The notes: a model not told the origin generated them from the sequence alone. Positions 1 to 11,000 are shown, numbered from the stretch's first letter. The stretch is 64,000 bases of DNA from Chryseobacterium antibioticum (GCF_012927325.1 NZ_JABBGI010000006.1:124001-188000); one strand, 5' to 3'. Made by a program: numbers and translations.

Positions 1-828
1 GATTTTCCTTTTAATGTTGGGACAATACAGAATACAGGTTTTGAGTTTTCACTGTTCACAACACCCATCAAAAATGATAAATTCCAATGGAATGTAGATT
101 TGAACCTGAGCACATTAAACAATAAAATTACAAAGCTACCAAAAGGTGCCGTTATAACCGGAACCAAGCGTTTGGATGTGGGAGGTTCTATTTATGATTT
201 TTATCTTCAGGAATGGAAAGGGGTAGATCCTTCCAACGGAAAACCTTTATGGAGATACATTTATCAGGATGCCAATGGAAATACAGTAGACGGAACCACT
301 TCCGAATATGCAAAGGCTACAAGAACTTACCAGGGATCCGCCTTGCCTAAGGTGACTGGAGGGGTTACGACAAGTATTGCTTACAAAAACTTTGATGTAT
401 CAGGGTTGCTGACATTCAGCATCGGAGGAAAAATCCTCGATACGGATTATACGTCCTTGATGTCTAACGGAAGTTCCGGCGGACGTGCCTGGAGTGCAGA
501 AATGCTGAACAGATGGACTCCGGAAAACCCAAACACGGATGTTCCTGCACTGAGTACAACAACGAACAACTGGAATTCTTCTTCTTCACGATTTTTATAT
601 TCCGGAACCTATGCACGACTTAAAAATGTGAGCCTGGGTTATACGCTTCCTTCAGATTATTTTGAAAAACTGGGCCTGAAAAAGTTTAGAATCTATGTTC
701 AGGCAGAAAATCTTCTGACGTTCTATAAACATAAAGGAATGGATCCTGAACAGGCACTGGATGGAACTACGTATTACAGATATCCAGCGATGAGAACGAT
801 AACTTTCGGTCTTCAGGCGACTCTTTAA
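1..828 (+). CDS. SusC-type TonB-dependent outer-membrane receptor, C-terminal part (5' end outside window)
   Basis: The reading frame is open from base 1 to the TAA at 826-828, so only the last ~275 residues are present. They show alternating aromatic/polar beta-strands of a 22-strand barrel, the TYARLKNVSLGYTLP segment typical of SusC/RagA receptors, and a terminal strand of the type TITFGLQATL that ends such barrels. SusC proteins import glycans or peptides across the outer membrane with TonB energy and are capped by the SusD lipoprotein encoded next door (gap 19 bp). The substrate cannot be told from this fragment. The apparent TTG at 100 is internal to the frame and is not a real start. 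Confidence 0.93.
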   Translation, partial: DFPFNVGTIQNTGFEFSLFTTPIKNDKFQWNVDLNLSTLNNKITKLPKGAVITGTKRLDVGGSIYDFYLQEWKGVDPSNGKPLWRYIYQDANGNTVDGTTSEYAKATRTYQGSALPKVTGGVTTSIAYKNFDVSGLLTFSIGGKILDTDYTSLMSNGSSGGRAWSAEMLNRWTPENPNTDVPALSTTTNNWNSSSSRFLYSGTYARLKNVSLGYTLPSDYFEKLGLKKFRIYVQAENLLTFYKHKGMDPEQALDGTTYYRYPAMRTITFGLQATL

Positions 829-847
829 ACCTTTAAAATTTGAAACA

Positions 848-2341
848 ATGAAAAAATTAAAATATATATCTTTTGCTCTGGTTGCTCTCTGGTCGCTAAC
901 AAGTTGTGAAAATGAGCTGGAAACGGCTCCTACAGATCAGGCTAATGGCGAAGAGGTTTTTAAAACAGCAGAAAGTGCAGAAACGGTAATCAATGGCGCA
1001 TGGGCAAAATTTAATGATGATGGACCCACCTATGCAAATATCGGGTACTCAACAGTTTTGAGAACGAGTGATGCGATGGGAAGTGATGCTGCTATTCTTA
1101 CTAATAAATATGGATTCCCATCTGCCTACGCTTTTACGGAAATGATTAACAATACGCTTTCGCGTCCACAGTTTATATGGTCTACATTATATTCCACCAT
1201 TAATAACATGAATAATGTGATTGCCCGTATTGACCAGACAGAAGGAAGCCATGCAAAAAAAGATCAGGTAAAAGGACAGGCTAAAGCATTGCGTGCTTTC
1301 TGTTATCTGAACCTGGCCAGCTTTTACCAGTTCAGTTATCTGAAAGACAAAACGGCACTTACAGCTCCGATTTATACGGAACCTTCAACGATAAGTTCTG
1401 TTCCAAAGAAAAAAGCAAGTCTTGAAGAAATTTATACACTGATTAAAAGTGATTTGACGGAAGCGGATAACCTTTTGACTAATTATACAAGAAATAATAA
1501 GGACAAGATCAACAAAGCGGTAGTCAACGGACTTTTAGCAAGAACTTACCTGAATACCGGAGAATGGAGCAAAGCTTCAGCGGCGGCAAAGCTAGCCAGA
1601 GCAGGCTATCCGCTGATGACTCCTGAAAAATATAAAGAAGGATTCAATGACATCAGCAATGGAGAATGGATCTGGGGACATGGGCAGACTCAAGAACAGT
1701 CTGGAGCGAGCTATGCCTTCCATTATCTTGATGTATCTTCTTCAGGAAGTTATTATTACAGTTTTATGGCAGATCCGTTTTTCAAAGATCTGTTTGACAC
1801 GAATGATATCAGATATCAGCTGTTTCAATGGGATGGTCTGCCGGGTAGGGAAGGTCTGTTAAGGTATTCCAAGTTTAAATTTAAAACTGGTCTTATCGCA
1901 GATATTGTATTGATGAGGGCCGCAGAAATGTACCTGATCGAAGCGGAGGCAGAAGCCAGAATTGGAAATATTACAAACGCAGTGACAGTTTTAAACCAAT
2001 TGAAAACGGCCAGAAATGCCAATCCTTACACAGGTTCTCTTGCTCAGAATGATGTAGTAAAAGAAATACTGATCGAAAGAAGAAAAGAGCTTTTCGGAGA
2101 AGGATTCTCCCTTTCAGACATTATTAGAACGCAGGGAGCAGTAGTAAGAAAACCATTTGTTGATGCCAACGGACAGCCTATAAAAGTACAGATTACCACT
2201 CCTGACGGAACCATAAAAACAGTGAACGGAAGAGGGCATTCGGTCTTTAATTTTCCTGATCAAACTGCTTTTGCACCGAACAGTAGATATTATCTGTTCA
2301 ATATTCCTCAGAAGGAGATTGATAATAATCCGAATTTGTAA
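848..2341 (+). CDS. SusD/RagB-family surface lipoprotein
   Basis: 497 residues. It begins with a lipoprotein signal: a Lys-rich N-region, a hydrophobic stretch and Cys20 in LTSC. The N-terminal third has SusD/RagB helical (TPR-like) features including KGQAKALRAFCYLNLASFYQ, and the C-terminal half has the usual VLMRAAEMYLIEAEA and ILIERRKELFGEG segments. The protein sits on the cell surface and works with the SusC receptor 19 bp upstream, very likely in one transcript, to capture a substrate, probably an oligosaccharide or peptide. There is no neighbouring glycosidase in the window to reveal the substrate. A strong hairpin terminator follows at 2367. Confidence 0.95.
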   Translation: MKKLKYISFALVALWSLTSCENELETAPTDQANGEEVFKTAESAETVINGAWAKFNDDGPTYANIGYSTVLRTSDAMGSDAAILTNKYGFPSAYAFTEMINNTLSRPQFIWSTLYSTINNMNNVIARIDQTEGSHAKKDQVKGQAKALRAFCYLNLASFYQFSYLKDKTALTAPIYTEPSTISSVPKKKASLEEIYTLIKSDLTEADNLLTNYTRNNKDKINKAVVNGLLARTYLNTGEWSKASAAAKLARAGYPLMTPEKYKEGFNDISNGEWIWGHGQTQEQSGASYAFHYLDVSSSGSYYYSFMADPFFKDLFDTNDIRYQLFQWDGLPGREGLLRYSKFKFKTGLIADIVLMRAAEMYLIEAEAEARIGNITNAVTVLNQLKTARNANPYTGSLAQNDVVKEILIERRKELFGEGFSLSDIIRTQGAVVRKPFVDANGQPIKVQITTPDGTIKTVNGRGHSVFNFPDQTAFAPNSRYYLFNIPQKEIDNNPNL

Positions 2342-2366
2342 TTTTATTTAGATTTGATTTTTTTGG

Positions 2367-2392
2367 GCCATCGTGTTTGCGATGGCTTTTTT
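2367..2392 (+). terminator. Rho-independent terminator of the SusC/D transcript
   Basis: Perfect 7-bp stem GCCATCG/CGATGGC with a 6-nt loop, followed by a run of seven or more T. It lies 25 bp after the susD stop. Confidence 0.85.
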
Positions 2393-2427
2393 TGTGGGAG
2401 TGGGAATATTTTGAGATAGATTTATTA

Positions 2428-2462
2428 TAAAATAAAACTCCCCCAAAAAAATCTGGGGGAGT
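2428..2462 (-). terminator. Terminator at the end of the minus-strand Rhs cassette array
   Basis: 8-bp perfect stem ACTCCCCC/GGGGGAGT (2437-2444 with 2455-2462). Read on the minus strand it is followed by a T-rich tract (TTTTATTTTA). It closes the leftward locus, after the decayed tip at 2564-2909. Confidence 0.75.
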
Positions 2463-2563
2463 GCAGTTATTTAATTGCCATAATAATAGGTTTCATTTTT
2501 ATTAGGATTCAAAAATTAAGTTCTTTATCTCTAGTTCACATAATCTTTTTAATTCAGATACAG

Positions 2564-2909
2564 TTAGAATTGTTTTTTTATGCCTGTGCCAGAAAAGTAG
2601 GACTTGCCATTTATTCCTCCGGAAATGGAGCTATTCATACGACCAATGGTGTCTGCTCCCGTTAGTTAAAATCACTATGACAAACATTCCTTCGATGAGT
2701 CCTCATATAGCAGCTTCTGTTGTGGCTCCTATGAGCAAACTTTAGACAACTACGCCAGGACCATATTTCATTTAAAGATTTAAGAATAAACATTCCTACA
2801 ACTATCATTATCCCTAAAAACAGCTCTATAACATATAATATCAGCATCAAATAAAGGGGCTAAGTATTCTCCACTCGGATCTACTATTCATTACATATAT
2901 ATTCAAATT
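2564..2909 (-). pseudogene. Decayed third Rhs tip: end of Rhs core plus glycine-rich linker
   Basis: Read on the minus strand this segment still aligns with the core/linker of the large Rhs protein, but only by changing frame several times. From upstream: YVMN (core YGYVMNNPLLYNDPNGE), then a DPSGEYLAPLF-like piece matching DPNGECLVPLF, then GMFILKSLNEIWSW matching GMFILKSLVNGTWSW, and finally MNSSISGGINGKSYFSGTG matching MNGAITGGIDAVFNKQNFFTG, ending in a stop at 2564-2566. No toxin domain follows. It starts immediately after the stop of the lipoprotein gene at 2910, the same geometry as the second tip, so it is the remnant of another tip cassette. The short open frame at 2662-2850 is part of this remnant, not an independent gene. 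Confidence 0.75.
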
Positions 2910-3521
2910 CTATTTATTGATATATAATGAATCATTTAAATATATATTCTTTTTGTACAGAATATACTTTAATTTATTATAATTAATCAATGAATCTATA
3001 GTTTTTACGTCTTCTTTTACATAATGAACAATTCTTATTTTTGTGAATTTATCGCTAAAAATTTCATTACGATTATGCGTATTATACATATAGTTATTAA
3101 AAGCTAAGAACAGTTCTCTTTTAGAATTTTTTGGAATAAAAAATAATGAATTTGCATATTCTTCATAATTTTTTAATATTGCCATTTTAAAGGCTTCATG
3201 AGAAAATCCTTTGTATAGATTTTTTTCAGTAAATTCTTGTAACATAAAATCCTTCCTATCATCGAAAGTTATAAAATCTGAAGTTATAATCTGTGAAGGA
3301 ATTGACTGTAACATTTTTTTATCATTATCTAAATAAAAATTTGGACCGATAGGAATCAAATAATTTTTTTTATCGTTGTTCTTAATAATTATTTTGACCA
3401 GCAAACAATGACTATTAAGTTGTTGCTTTTTTTCCATATAAATTTCTACACCTTCTTTTTCTTTTTTATTACAAGACAGAACAAAAAAGAAAAATAACAT
3501 TACTAAAATGATTTTTCTCAT
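2910..3521 (-). CDS. Small lipoprotein, candidate immunity protein for the stand-alone tip
   Basis: 203 residues. I do not recognise a family. It starts with a lipoprotein signal (hydrophobic core and FVLSC, Cys17), so the mature protein should be lipid-anchored and face the periplasm or surface. The rest is Lys/Asn/Ile-rich with no repeats or obvious catalytic motif. It begins 6 bp after the stop of the HExxH tip gene (3528-4454), is very AT-rich like that gene, and is followed directly by the next linker remnant. Position behind a toxin-like tip suggests an immunity role. Its envelope location would fit a toxin acting outside the cytoplasm. This is inference from order only. Confidence 0.72.
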   Translation of the reverse strand: MRKIILVMLFFFFVLSCNKKEKEGVEIYMEKKQQLNSHCLLVKIIIKNNDKKNYLIPIGPNFYLDNDKKMLQSIPSQIITSDFITFDDRKDFMLQEFTEKNLYKGFSHEAFKMAILKNYEEYANSLFFIPKNSKRELFLAFNNYMYNTHNRNEIFSDKFTKIRIVHYVKEDVKTIDSLINYNKLKYILYKKNIYLNDSLYINK

Positions 3522-3527
3522 AATTTT

Positions 3528-4454
3528 CTATTTTACTAATTTTTTAATCGCTTCATATACATGATTATATTGTTTATTTGGGGCAAAATGATCATTCCAA
3601 TATGTACCCAATGAATCATGCATTATTCCAGATAGACCTTTTGAACCGTATTTATTTATAAAATCTCTTTCTATCCCCCATATTGCACCATGTTCAATAC
3701 TGACATCTGTCTTAAGTCCATTATGTAGTAACATTTCTGGCTCATAAACTTCTTTACCATTTTTTTGAACTTTAACTTGTAGAAAGGATCGTAAAGATGG
3801 ATTTATAAAAATTGTAGAATGGGCTAATTCATGTGTCATAACATATTCTAATCTTAACTTTGAAGCAAAGGCTGTTTTTGCCAAATTTATGGATGTGGTA
3901 TTATTCCAATTATTAAATCTCGTATATCCACCTGCTCTAACTTTATCGACAGTATCATAGTACCAGTCACCGTCTCTAATATACCTCTTAGTTGGATTAT
4001 CAGCATAAAAGTTACGTGCTCCTGTACCATCTTCGTTCCAACCTTTGTCATAGAAAGTTTTCCACATAGTACGGGGTGATGCATCTACTGGAGAAGAATT
4101 ATCTGATTCTAAGAATTTAAGATCCTCTTCTGTAATATTATGATAACTATAATGAGGTGTTGTTAACATCATTAATACTTTACTAATACCGTAGCCTAAT
4201 CCTGCCATTGCACCACCCATTAAGGCTCCTCTATATAGTCCCGTAAAGAAATTCTGTTTGCTAAACAAGGCATCTATTCCTCCTGCAATAGCTCCATTCA
4301 TACTACCAACTATGACGGCTCCATTAAAGCCACTGGCTGACATTCCTCCGGTGAGTCCTCCTGTAGCAGCTCCAGTGACGGCTCCTAATAATAAACTTTT
4401 GGCAAAACCACCCCAAGACCATGTCCCGTTAACTAAAGATTTTAATATATACAT
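3528..4454 (-). CDS. Stand-alone (displaced) Rhs C-terminal tip with HExxH metallopeptidase motif
   Basis: 308 residues. Residues 1-95 (MYILKSLVNGTWSWGGF... Gly/Ala-rich repeats) are nearly the same as the linker that follows the core of the large Rhs protein (its residues ~1915-2000). From about residue 100 the sequence is unrelated to that tip, but it again has a zinc-metallopeptidase signature, T-H208-E-L-A-H212-S, with possible third ligands downstream (H or E in VSIEHGAIWGIE). The linker homology continues upstream of the ATG to about 4547 but is interrupted by an in-frame TAG at 4494-4496, so as written the start is 4454 and there is no signal peptide. It may be a silent donor cassette for tip exchange, or a decayed toxin. 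Alternative: an independently expressed protein. Confidence 0.8.
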   Translation of the reverse strand: MYILKSLVNGTWSWGGFAKSLLLGAVTGAATGGLTGGMSASGFNGAVIVGSMNGAIAGGIDALFSKQNFFTGLYRGALMGGAMAGLGYGISKVLMMLTTPHYSYHNITEEDLKFLESDNSSPVDASPRTMWKTFYDKGWNEDGTGARNFYADNPTKRYIRDGDWYYDTVDKVRAGGYTRFNNWNNTTSINLAKTAFASKLRLEYVMTHELAHSTIFINPSLRSFLQVKVQKNGKEVYEPEMLLHNGLKTDVSIEHGAIWGIERDFINKYGSKGLSGIMHDSLGTYWNDHFAPNKQYNHVYEAIKKLVK

Positions 4455-4547
4455 TCTTGTGGCTACCCTTGTTATTGCAACAGCTCCCGCAATCTATGAT
4501 GCTCCCGGTACACCAAATAAAGGTATAAGACATTCTACATTAGAAGC
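4203..4547 (-). repeat. Rhs linker repeat, copy 2
   Basis: Direct repeat of the linker DNA at 5650-5989, estimated by eye at about 80% identical. It covers the codons for (P)NGEC...PLFGV...ILKSLVNGTWSWGGF...NGAI. It begins three bases after the stop of the small gene at 4551. Such shared linkers are the usual crossover sites for exchanging Rhs tips. Confidence 0.8.
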
Positions 4548-4550
4548 TGG

Positions 4551-5015
4551 TTATTTTTTTATATATTTCCAATATAATGCTTTTTTATATTCTTCCTTTT
4601 TTTGCATTATTTGTAAAAAAAAACTATTAAAAGCTATCAAAGCTTGTCTATCATCTTCGTTACTTGCACAGTCTTGCTTATCATGTTTGTAAGTTATAGA
4701 AATACTACTAAATAATTGATTATCATCAACTATAATGCATAAAATTTTATTATTAATTTTTAAATCAATATATTTTTCTTTTAATTTTACCTTTTCCTCA
4801 TCAGTTAACTTTACATTAAAATTAATATTTCTTTGAACACCTTTTGTACCACAATAGACAAATGAATATTCTCCTGTTAAACTATTATAATGTTCTTTTA
4901 GATCAATATTGTTGTTACTATAAAGTAGATTCTCATATAAAAAATCTTTATCACAGTAATTTTGACTTAAAATTACACTATAAAAAAATGTGAATGTTAA
5001 AATTAAAATTTTCAT
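4551..5015 (-). CDS. Small exported protein, candidate immunity protein of the Rhs tip
   Basis: 154 residues, no family recognised. An N-terminal hydrophobic signal (MKILILTFTFFYSVILSQ) predicts export, cleaved after SQ by signal peptidase I. Cysteines in the mature part (YC, VYCG, ILC, DCAS) could form disulfides. It starts 2 bp after the stop of the 2206-residue Rhs protein, the canonical position of an immunity gene, and is followed within three bases by the next tip linker. Its composition is strongly AT-rich compared with the Rhs core. The immunity function is inferred from position; periplasmic location would suit a metallopeptidase toxin acting there. Confidence 0.75.
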   Translation of the reverse strand: MKILILTFTFFYSVILSQNYCDKDFLYENLLYSNNNIDLKEHYNSLTGEYSFVYCGTKGVQRNINFNVKLTDEEKVKLKEKYIDLKINNKILCIIVDDNQLFSSISITYKHDKQDCASNEDDRQALIAFNSFFLQIMQKKEEYKKALYWKYIKK

Positions 5016-5017
5016 AT

Positions 5018-8000
5018 TTATTTTATTATAATCTGTTTATTAAAAATTGAGTGCAAGGTATTATAAATATTATCTATTCCCTTCTGTAAAGCTTTATTTA
5101 ATAAAAAATAATCAACAGTTAATTGATCTTTATACATATATCCAAATCTTTGAGAAAAAGGTATTTTATTTGCATCAGCATATACATGCTCCAACTTTCC
5201 AATAGCAAAATGACCTATTGTATCTGCACCAGATTCAAGTGTAATATCAATTTTAGTTTCTTTTATTCCTAATTTTGTTAAATATGCATGTCCAGTTTCA
5301 TGAACCATTGTTACGCCTAAAAGATCCTTATGCTGGGCGGCTAATGGAGAATAAGTTATATCCTCAAGACCAGTTATAAAATTAGTGGTTGTATATGCAT
5401 AAGCGTCACCATTTCCTGGATCTATATATCCTCTAGAATTACCTTTTCCTAATATATCTTTTCCAACATTAGTTACCTTTTTTTCACCTGCTGAAACAGA
5501 TTCTCTGGCAGCTCTCATATCATTTATGTTTTCTAACATAACTTTCTCATCTACATTTGGATCGTAAGTATAGTGCTCAGTTGTCTTTTTATATAAATAT
5601 TTTCTTTTGTAGTTTCCATTTACAAAATAATTAATAGTATAATTAATAGCACCCATAGCAGCACCCATTACAGCACCTTTGTACAATCCTGTAAAGAAGT
5701 TCTGCTTATTAAATACAGCATCAATACCACCTGTAATAGCTCCGTTCATACTACCAACTATGACGGCCCCGTTAAACCCACTGGCGGACATCCCTCCAGT
5801 TAATCCTCCAGTGGCAGCTCCCGTGATAGCTCCAAGGAGTAAGCTTTTGGCAAAACCACCCCAAGACCATGTTCCATTAACTAAAGATTTAAGAATGAAC
5901 ATCCCTGCTGCTACCATTGTACCTACAACAGCCCCCGCAACCCATGATGCCACCAGTACACCAAATAATGGGACTAAACATTCTCCATTAGGATCATTAT
6001 AAAGGAGAGGATTATTCATTACATACCCATACTTATTATAATTCTGGGTATTGGTAGGGTCTTGTATATTTTCATCTGCATTTAAGAATCTTCTTAACAA
6101 TGGATCATACAGTCTTCCGTTCATGTGGATGATTCCTACTTCTGCAAAGTGTTCATGGCTGGTGTAGCCTCTTTCTACTAATAACGAAGTGTTGTTAATT
6201 ATATTTTTATCGGTAATAATCGCTCCATTTCCTATTTGTAAATGAGTGAAATTCCCCCAAGCATCAAAATGTCTCTGCTCCAGCTTGTTTCCGGCTTCAT
6301 CACTAATGGCAAGAATGCTTCCGATATAATCTTTATGTAAGAATTTGTAAGATCCATTGGTTTCATCATAATTCTTCAGGTAAATGATACTGCTTTCGTA
6401 TGGACTTCCACTAATATAAAGAACGTGTTTTTCTTTACCTGTTGTATTGTCTTTTACGATTTCAAAACTTCCGTCTTCACTGTAGAACTTGGTGAATTTA
6501 CCTTCCTGATCAGGATCAAAATTTCCTCCATACGTAACTCTTTGTCTCATGCTTGTCAATCCATACTGGAATGCAGCATCTCCTTTCTCGCCATCAATGA
6601 AGACAGGATCGTTATTCTCGTTGTAGGCTATGCTTTGGATCAGGTCATTATTATAATTCTGAGTTCCTGCTGCGTTCAGGGTCATTCCTGTTGGCTGATA
6701 GATCTTAGTGGAGTTTTCATACTTAATCGTTCCCACCTGATCATTTTCTATGATCCTTCCTTTGGTGTCATAGCTATTTTGAGAATTTTGTCCCGTTCTA
6801 GGGTTTGTCCAGCTGATTAATCTGTTATTGTCATCGTAATCAAATGATTCAATTATATTAAAATCTCCTAAAGTTTTTCTCAACTTAAGTTCATTTTTAA
6901 TAACATTGAAAGTATACTGGATATTTAGAATACTCTGTACAGGAGAAATATGTTTGATTTCTGCTAAGAAACCAGTTGCATCATTATATGTATTATTAAT
7001 ATCTGATGCTCCTAATTTGGCTCTTACAACCTGCCCTTTAACATTGGTCTCTTTAAGTTCCCATAAAACTTTCCCTGAGTTTTTATCTTTTACCTGATAA
7101 AGCTCTCCATTCCAGGCACTATATAAATTTTCTACTTGTACTTTAGTCAAAATACCAGAAGAATATAACTGTTTTTCGTAAGAAAGCACTCTGCCTTTGT
7201 CATCATACGTAATACCTTTTCGTATAAAATATTTCCCATTACTGCTTTCAGACGAAGATAATAATCTTCCCTGCGGATCATATGCAACATTTGAGCTATA
7301 AGATTTTCCTTTGGAGGTTCCGGCTTTTGAAACTACCCTACCTTTGTTATCATAAGAATAAGAAATTATCTTATTAGTTGCCTGTCCGCCATCTGTTGTG
7401 GAGATTTCTGTATGAGAAATAAGCTGACCTAAATTATTGTAAGTGTATTGTTTAGTTCCTTTCGGGCTGATGATTTTTTTAGATTGTCCAAAAGGATCAT
7501 ATTCATATTTATATAATCCGTTAGACGGGTCATTGAATTCTGATTTTCTTCCCCAAGAATCATATTTAGTAGTAACTATATTTTCAGCGTATTGTGCCTT
7601 TATTTGTTCGCCCGCAGCATTATAAGAGAAATTGATAGTTCCCCCCTTATCTGTACTGGAGATAACATTATTTAAAGCATCAGTGGTTTTACTATTTGTT
7701 CTTGCATATCCGTTAACTTCTGTTACAGAGATGGTATTTCCAGAAATAATAGTTTCTATTTGCTTGCCCAAGAATGAAGATATTTCTCCAGCATTATTTA
7801 AGGTTGCTAATGCAGTTGCTGTTATTTTAGCGGGATAAAAAGTATCATTATAGGCGATGACGTTCCATAGGCTTATATTTCCACCTTCAAAATAAAGTTC
7901 ACTCTCTTTCGTTTTCCTGCCCAAAACATCATATTGGGTTTCCTGAGCTACAAATTGCCCCTGTCCAAATGCTTTTGTAGATGTTTTATAATTCTGTCCT

Positions 8001-11000
8001 AATTTGTTGGTGTATTTTTTTGAGACATCGCCATCAGGATCATATTGAGTAATAGTTATATTTGATTGGCTATCTTTTTCATATTGATATGTTGTTGTTC
8101 CTTCGAGATTGGTTTTGGATTTCATTAATTTGCCCCAAGCATCATATGTGTTGGTAAGCTTGTTGTCCAAAGGATCGGTCTGGGTAAGAATTTGTCCTTT
8201 ATCATTGTATGTGTAGCTAGTCGCTAGTCCGAGATTATCCGTATTCTTTTCAACAAATCTTCCTGTAGATTCGTATTTAGATATACTGGTTTGGGTTTGA
8301 GAATCTACACTGTTACTGATAACTTTTTGAGTGATATTTCCATATCCGTCATAAGTATAAGTTTCTTGTAAATATTCGGTGTTATCCCTGTTCCATGTTT
8401 TAAGCGTTTTTAAAAGGTTACTTTCATATACATATTCTTCTTTAGCAGATTTAGTATCGCCATAGGCTTGATTTACGGTAGTTTTAGATTTCGGGCGCCC
8501 AATGTAATAGTCTGATCCAACTCCTGATGGATTATGAATGTATTCAAAAGTGGTATTTATCGTTGAAAAATTATTATTGACATTAATCAGGGTTGAAGCT
8601 GGTAAATAGTAATTGTCATAAGTTACCGATTTTGTTAAAGTAATGTTTTTTAAGAAATCTTTTTCAATAATGGTTTCAGGAAGAATTACATCAACTTTGT
8701 TAGGCAATTGTTGAATAGAATAGTTACTTTGCTTAAATGATAACAGCTGAGTATTATTAACAGAAATATCTGTCGGGAAAATTAGATTTTCGTCGTTAGT
8801 TCTGATTGACCATTCTTTTACCGGTTGACCGAATTTTTGAGCATCAATTTCAACACCACTCCATATTTTCGTGTTTTCAAAACCATCTGCATACCATGAA
8901 GATCGAGCCATTTGGTGATACCCAATACTTCCTCTTCCTTGCAAATGCCCTGTCATTCCTCTGTATCGGAAATCCTGCTTTCTGCCTACCTGCTGAAGTT
9001 GAGAAACAACGAATGTCTGATCCACTCTTTCTAATGAAAAATAAGGGTAGAGCTCTTTCTTAACTTTCTTATAAATATTAGTTCCATTAGAAACTGCTTC
9101 CGCGTAACTAATTCCCGTTATAATGCTCCCATTTCCCTGATTAATGGATTTAATCCTTGCCAGCTCTGAAAGTGGTGTAGGTGCTTTTATTCTATGCAGA
9201 TGCTCCTTCCAATATAGAAATACGTTATAATAGTTATTATTTGCCTTTATTGGGTTTGTTAATGGTGTGAATAACGTTAAATCCTGTATATCCTGCACTC
9301 CATAAGTCGGACTTACAAAAGATGGGATGGGTTGGAAATTCAGCGTACCATCAGAGGCAGCTCCATTGGCTAATTTTGTGCTTATAACATATCCAAAATC
9401 TCTATATCCCTGTGCGCTGGAATTATTAATCTGATTATAGGAAAATACTTGAATAACATCAGATTTACCATCCTTATTCATATCAGCAACAGCAAAAAAG
9501 TACTGTCTGGCAAATTGGGTATAGCTGTTATTAACCTGTGTCTGACGTTTTCTATAAGAGAAGAACTCAGTCTTAAGGAAATTATTGAATCCTGTTCCTG
9601 TTCCTATATAAAATCTCCAGTTATCAGGTTTCCCAACAGCATTATCTGTAACAGGTATGGTAAAATCTAATTTACCGTCACCATTAAAGTCACCAAATAA
9701 TACAGGAAATTCAGGATCTTTGGTTTCAATTAAACCACTTGTAAACCTAATCTTTTTCAGATATTGATTCGGGGCCGTTTTTACAAATTCAAATACTTTG
9801 TAATCATTATTGGAGACATTGATGATTTCAACCTTTCCGTCTCCATCTATATCCATATATTGCTGGTTATAAAGAATGTTTTCATTAATTCCTGCATCAA
9901 TTGTATAAATAGCAACTGGATTATTCTGATTTTTTAAATCCACAATAAAGTTTCCTACATCATATGTGGCACATCTCAGAACGGTACACGGAGCAGGACG
10001 GTTCGTAGTTTCATTTGGTGTAATATTATTACAAGCAGGATCTGGCACCCATTCACAAACTCTTTTTTTTAAAGTCAAAAAAATGTCCGAGATACCATCT
10101 CCATTAATATCACCTTCATTCAATGAGGGAACCTCTATGCGACAACCCGCAGGTGGGGGTTCATTACCTGTCACACAGTCGGATTCATCATATACTAATT
10201 TTTCAAATACTTTGACAAAAATGTTATTTCTGAAGATATAACCTACAATTTTCCCTTCTTCATATTGTACAATCCCGTTCCCGTTATAGATTTGTCCTTC
10301 TTCGTCCAGTAATGTACTCACTACTTTTGCATTAGTTTCAAAATACTTATTGGTGGTAATGGTCGTAAAAGTGTCATTATTAAATGCTCCCAATTTTACA
10401 GTACCATTTGACATAACAAAATCGATATAGGAATCCCCGTTGAGGTCTCCTGTCAGCTTTACGCCACTAAATGGATCACTATTGGGTAAATAATCCAAGT
10501 CTACCGAAGAAGGAACTGGCTGGGGGTACTCGAATGCTATAGGATTAGCAGCTGCTCCCTCAGCATTATATTCCGTAATTTTATTAACAAACTGGTAGCT
10601 TGTACCATTGTTGCCATATTCAATAGTATATTTTTTATAGGAATTGTTGTTCGTTTTCACAACAACATTATCCAATATCCTGTCCTGAATCAATGAAACT
10701 CCACCAATATAATATTGCTCAGACAAAGTTCTAGGCATATAGTTAAATGTGATTTCATTGATTACAGGAGTATTTAATACTTCGTTTCCTCCCCATTTAA
10801 TGCTGGAAACTGAAGCTACATTTTTAGATGCAGTCTGTACATAGTTATACACAATATAATTTCCCTGAGCATCTCTCCATTTAGCAATATTGTATTCTAT
10901 GGGGGTTCTGGCTAAACTTGCTCCCGAAGTAGTGCCACCATACCAAGCCTGCGAGCCATCTTCAAAAGTCACTTCCCAGTATTCGGGACCTTGCCATGCT

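Noticed and set aside
2662..2850. 62-residue minus-strand frame as a separate gene
   Set aside because: It is one surviving frame of the decayed Rhs linker (GMFILKSL-like segment), with homology continuing in other frames on both sides.
5679..6002. 107-residue plus-strand frame inside the Rhs gene
   Set aside because: It is the antisense of the Gly/Ala-rich linker; the same antisense frame reappears at 4258-4692 because the linker is repeated. No independent signal of coding.
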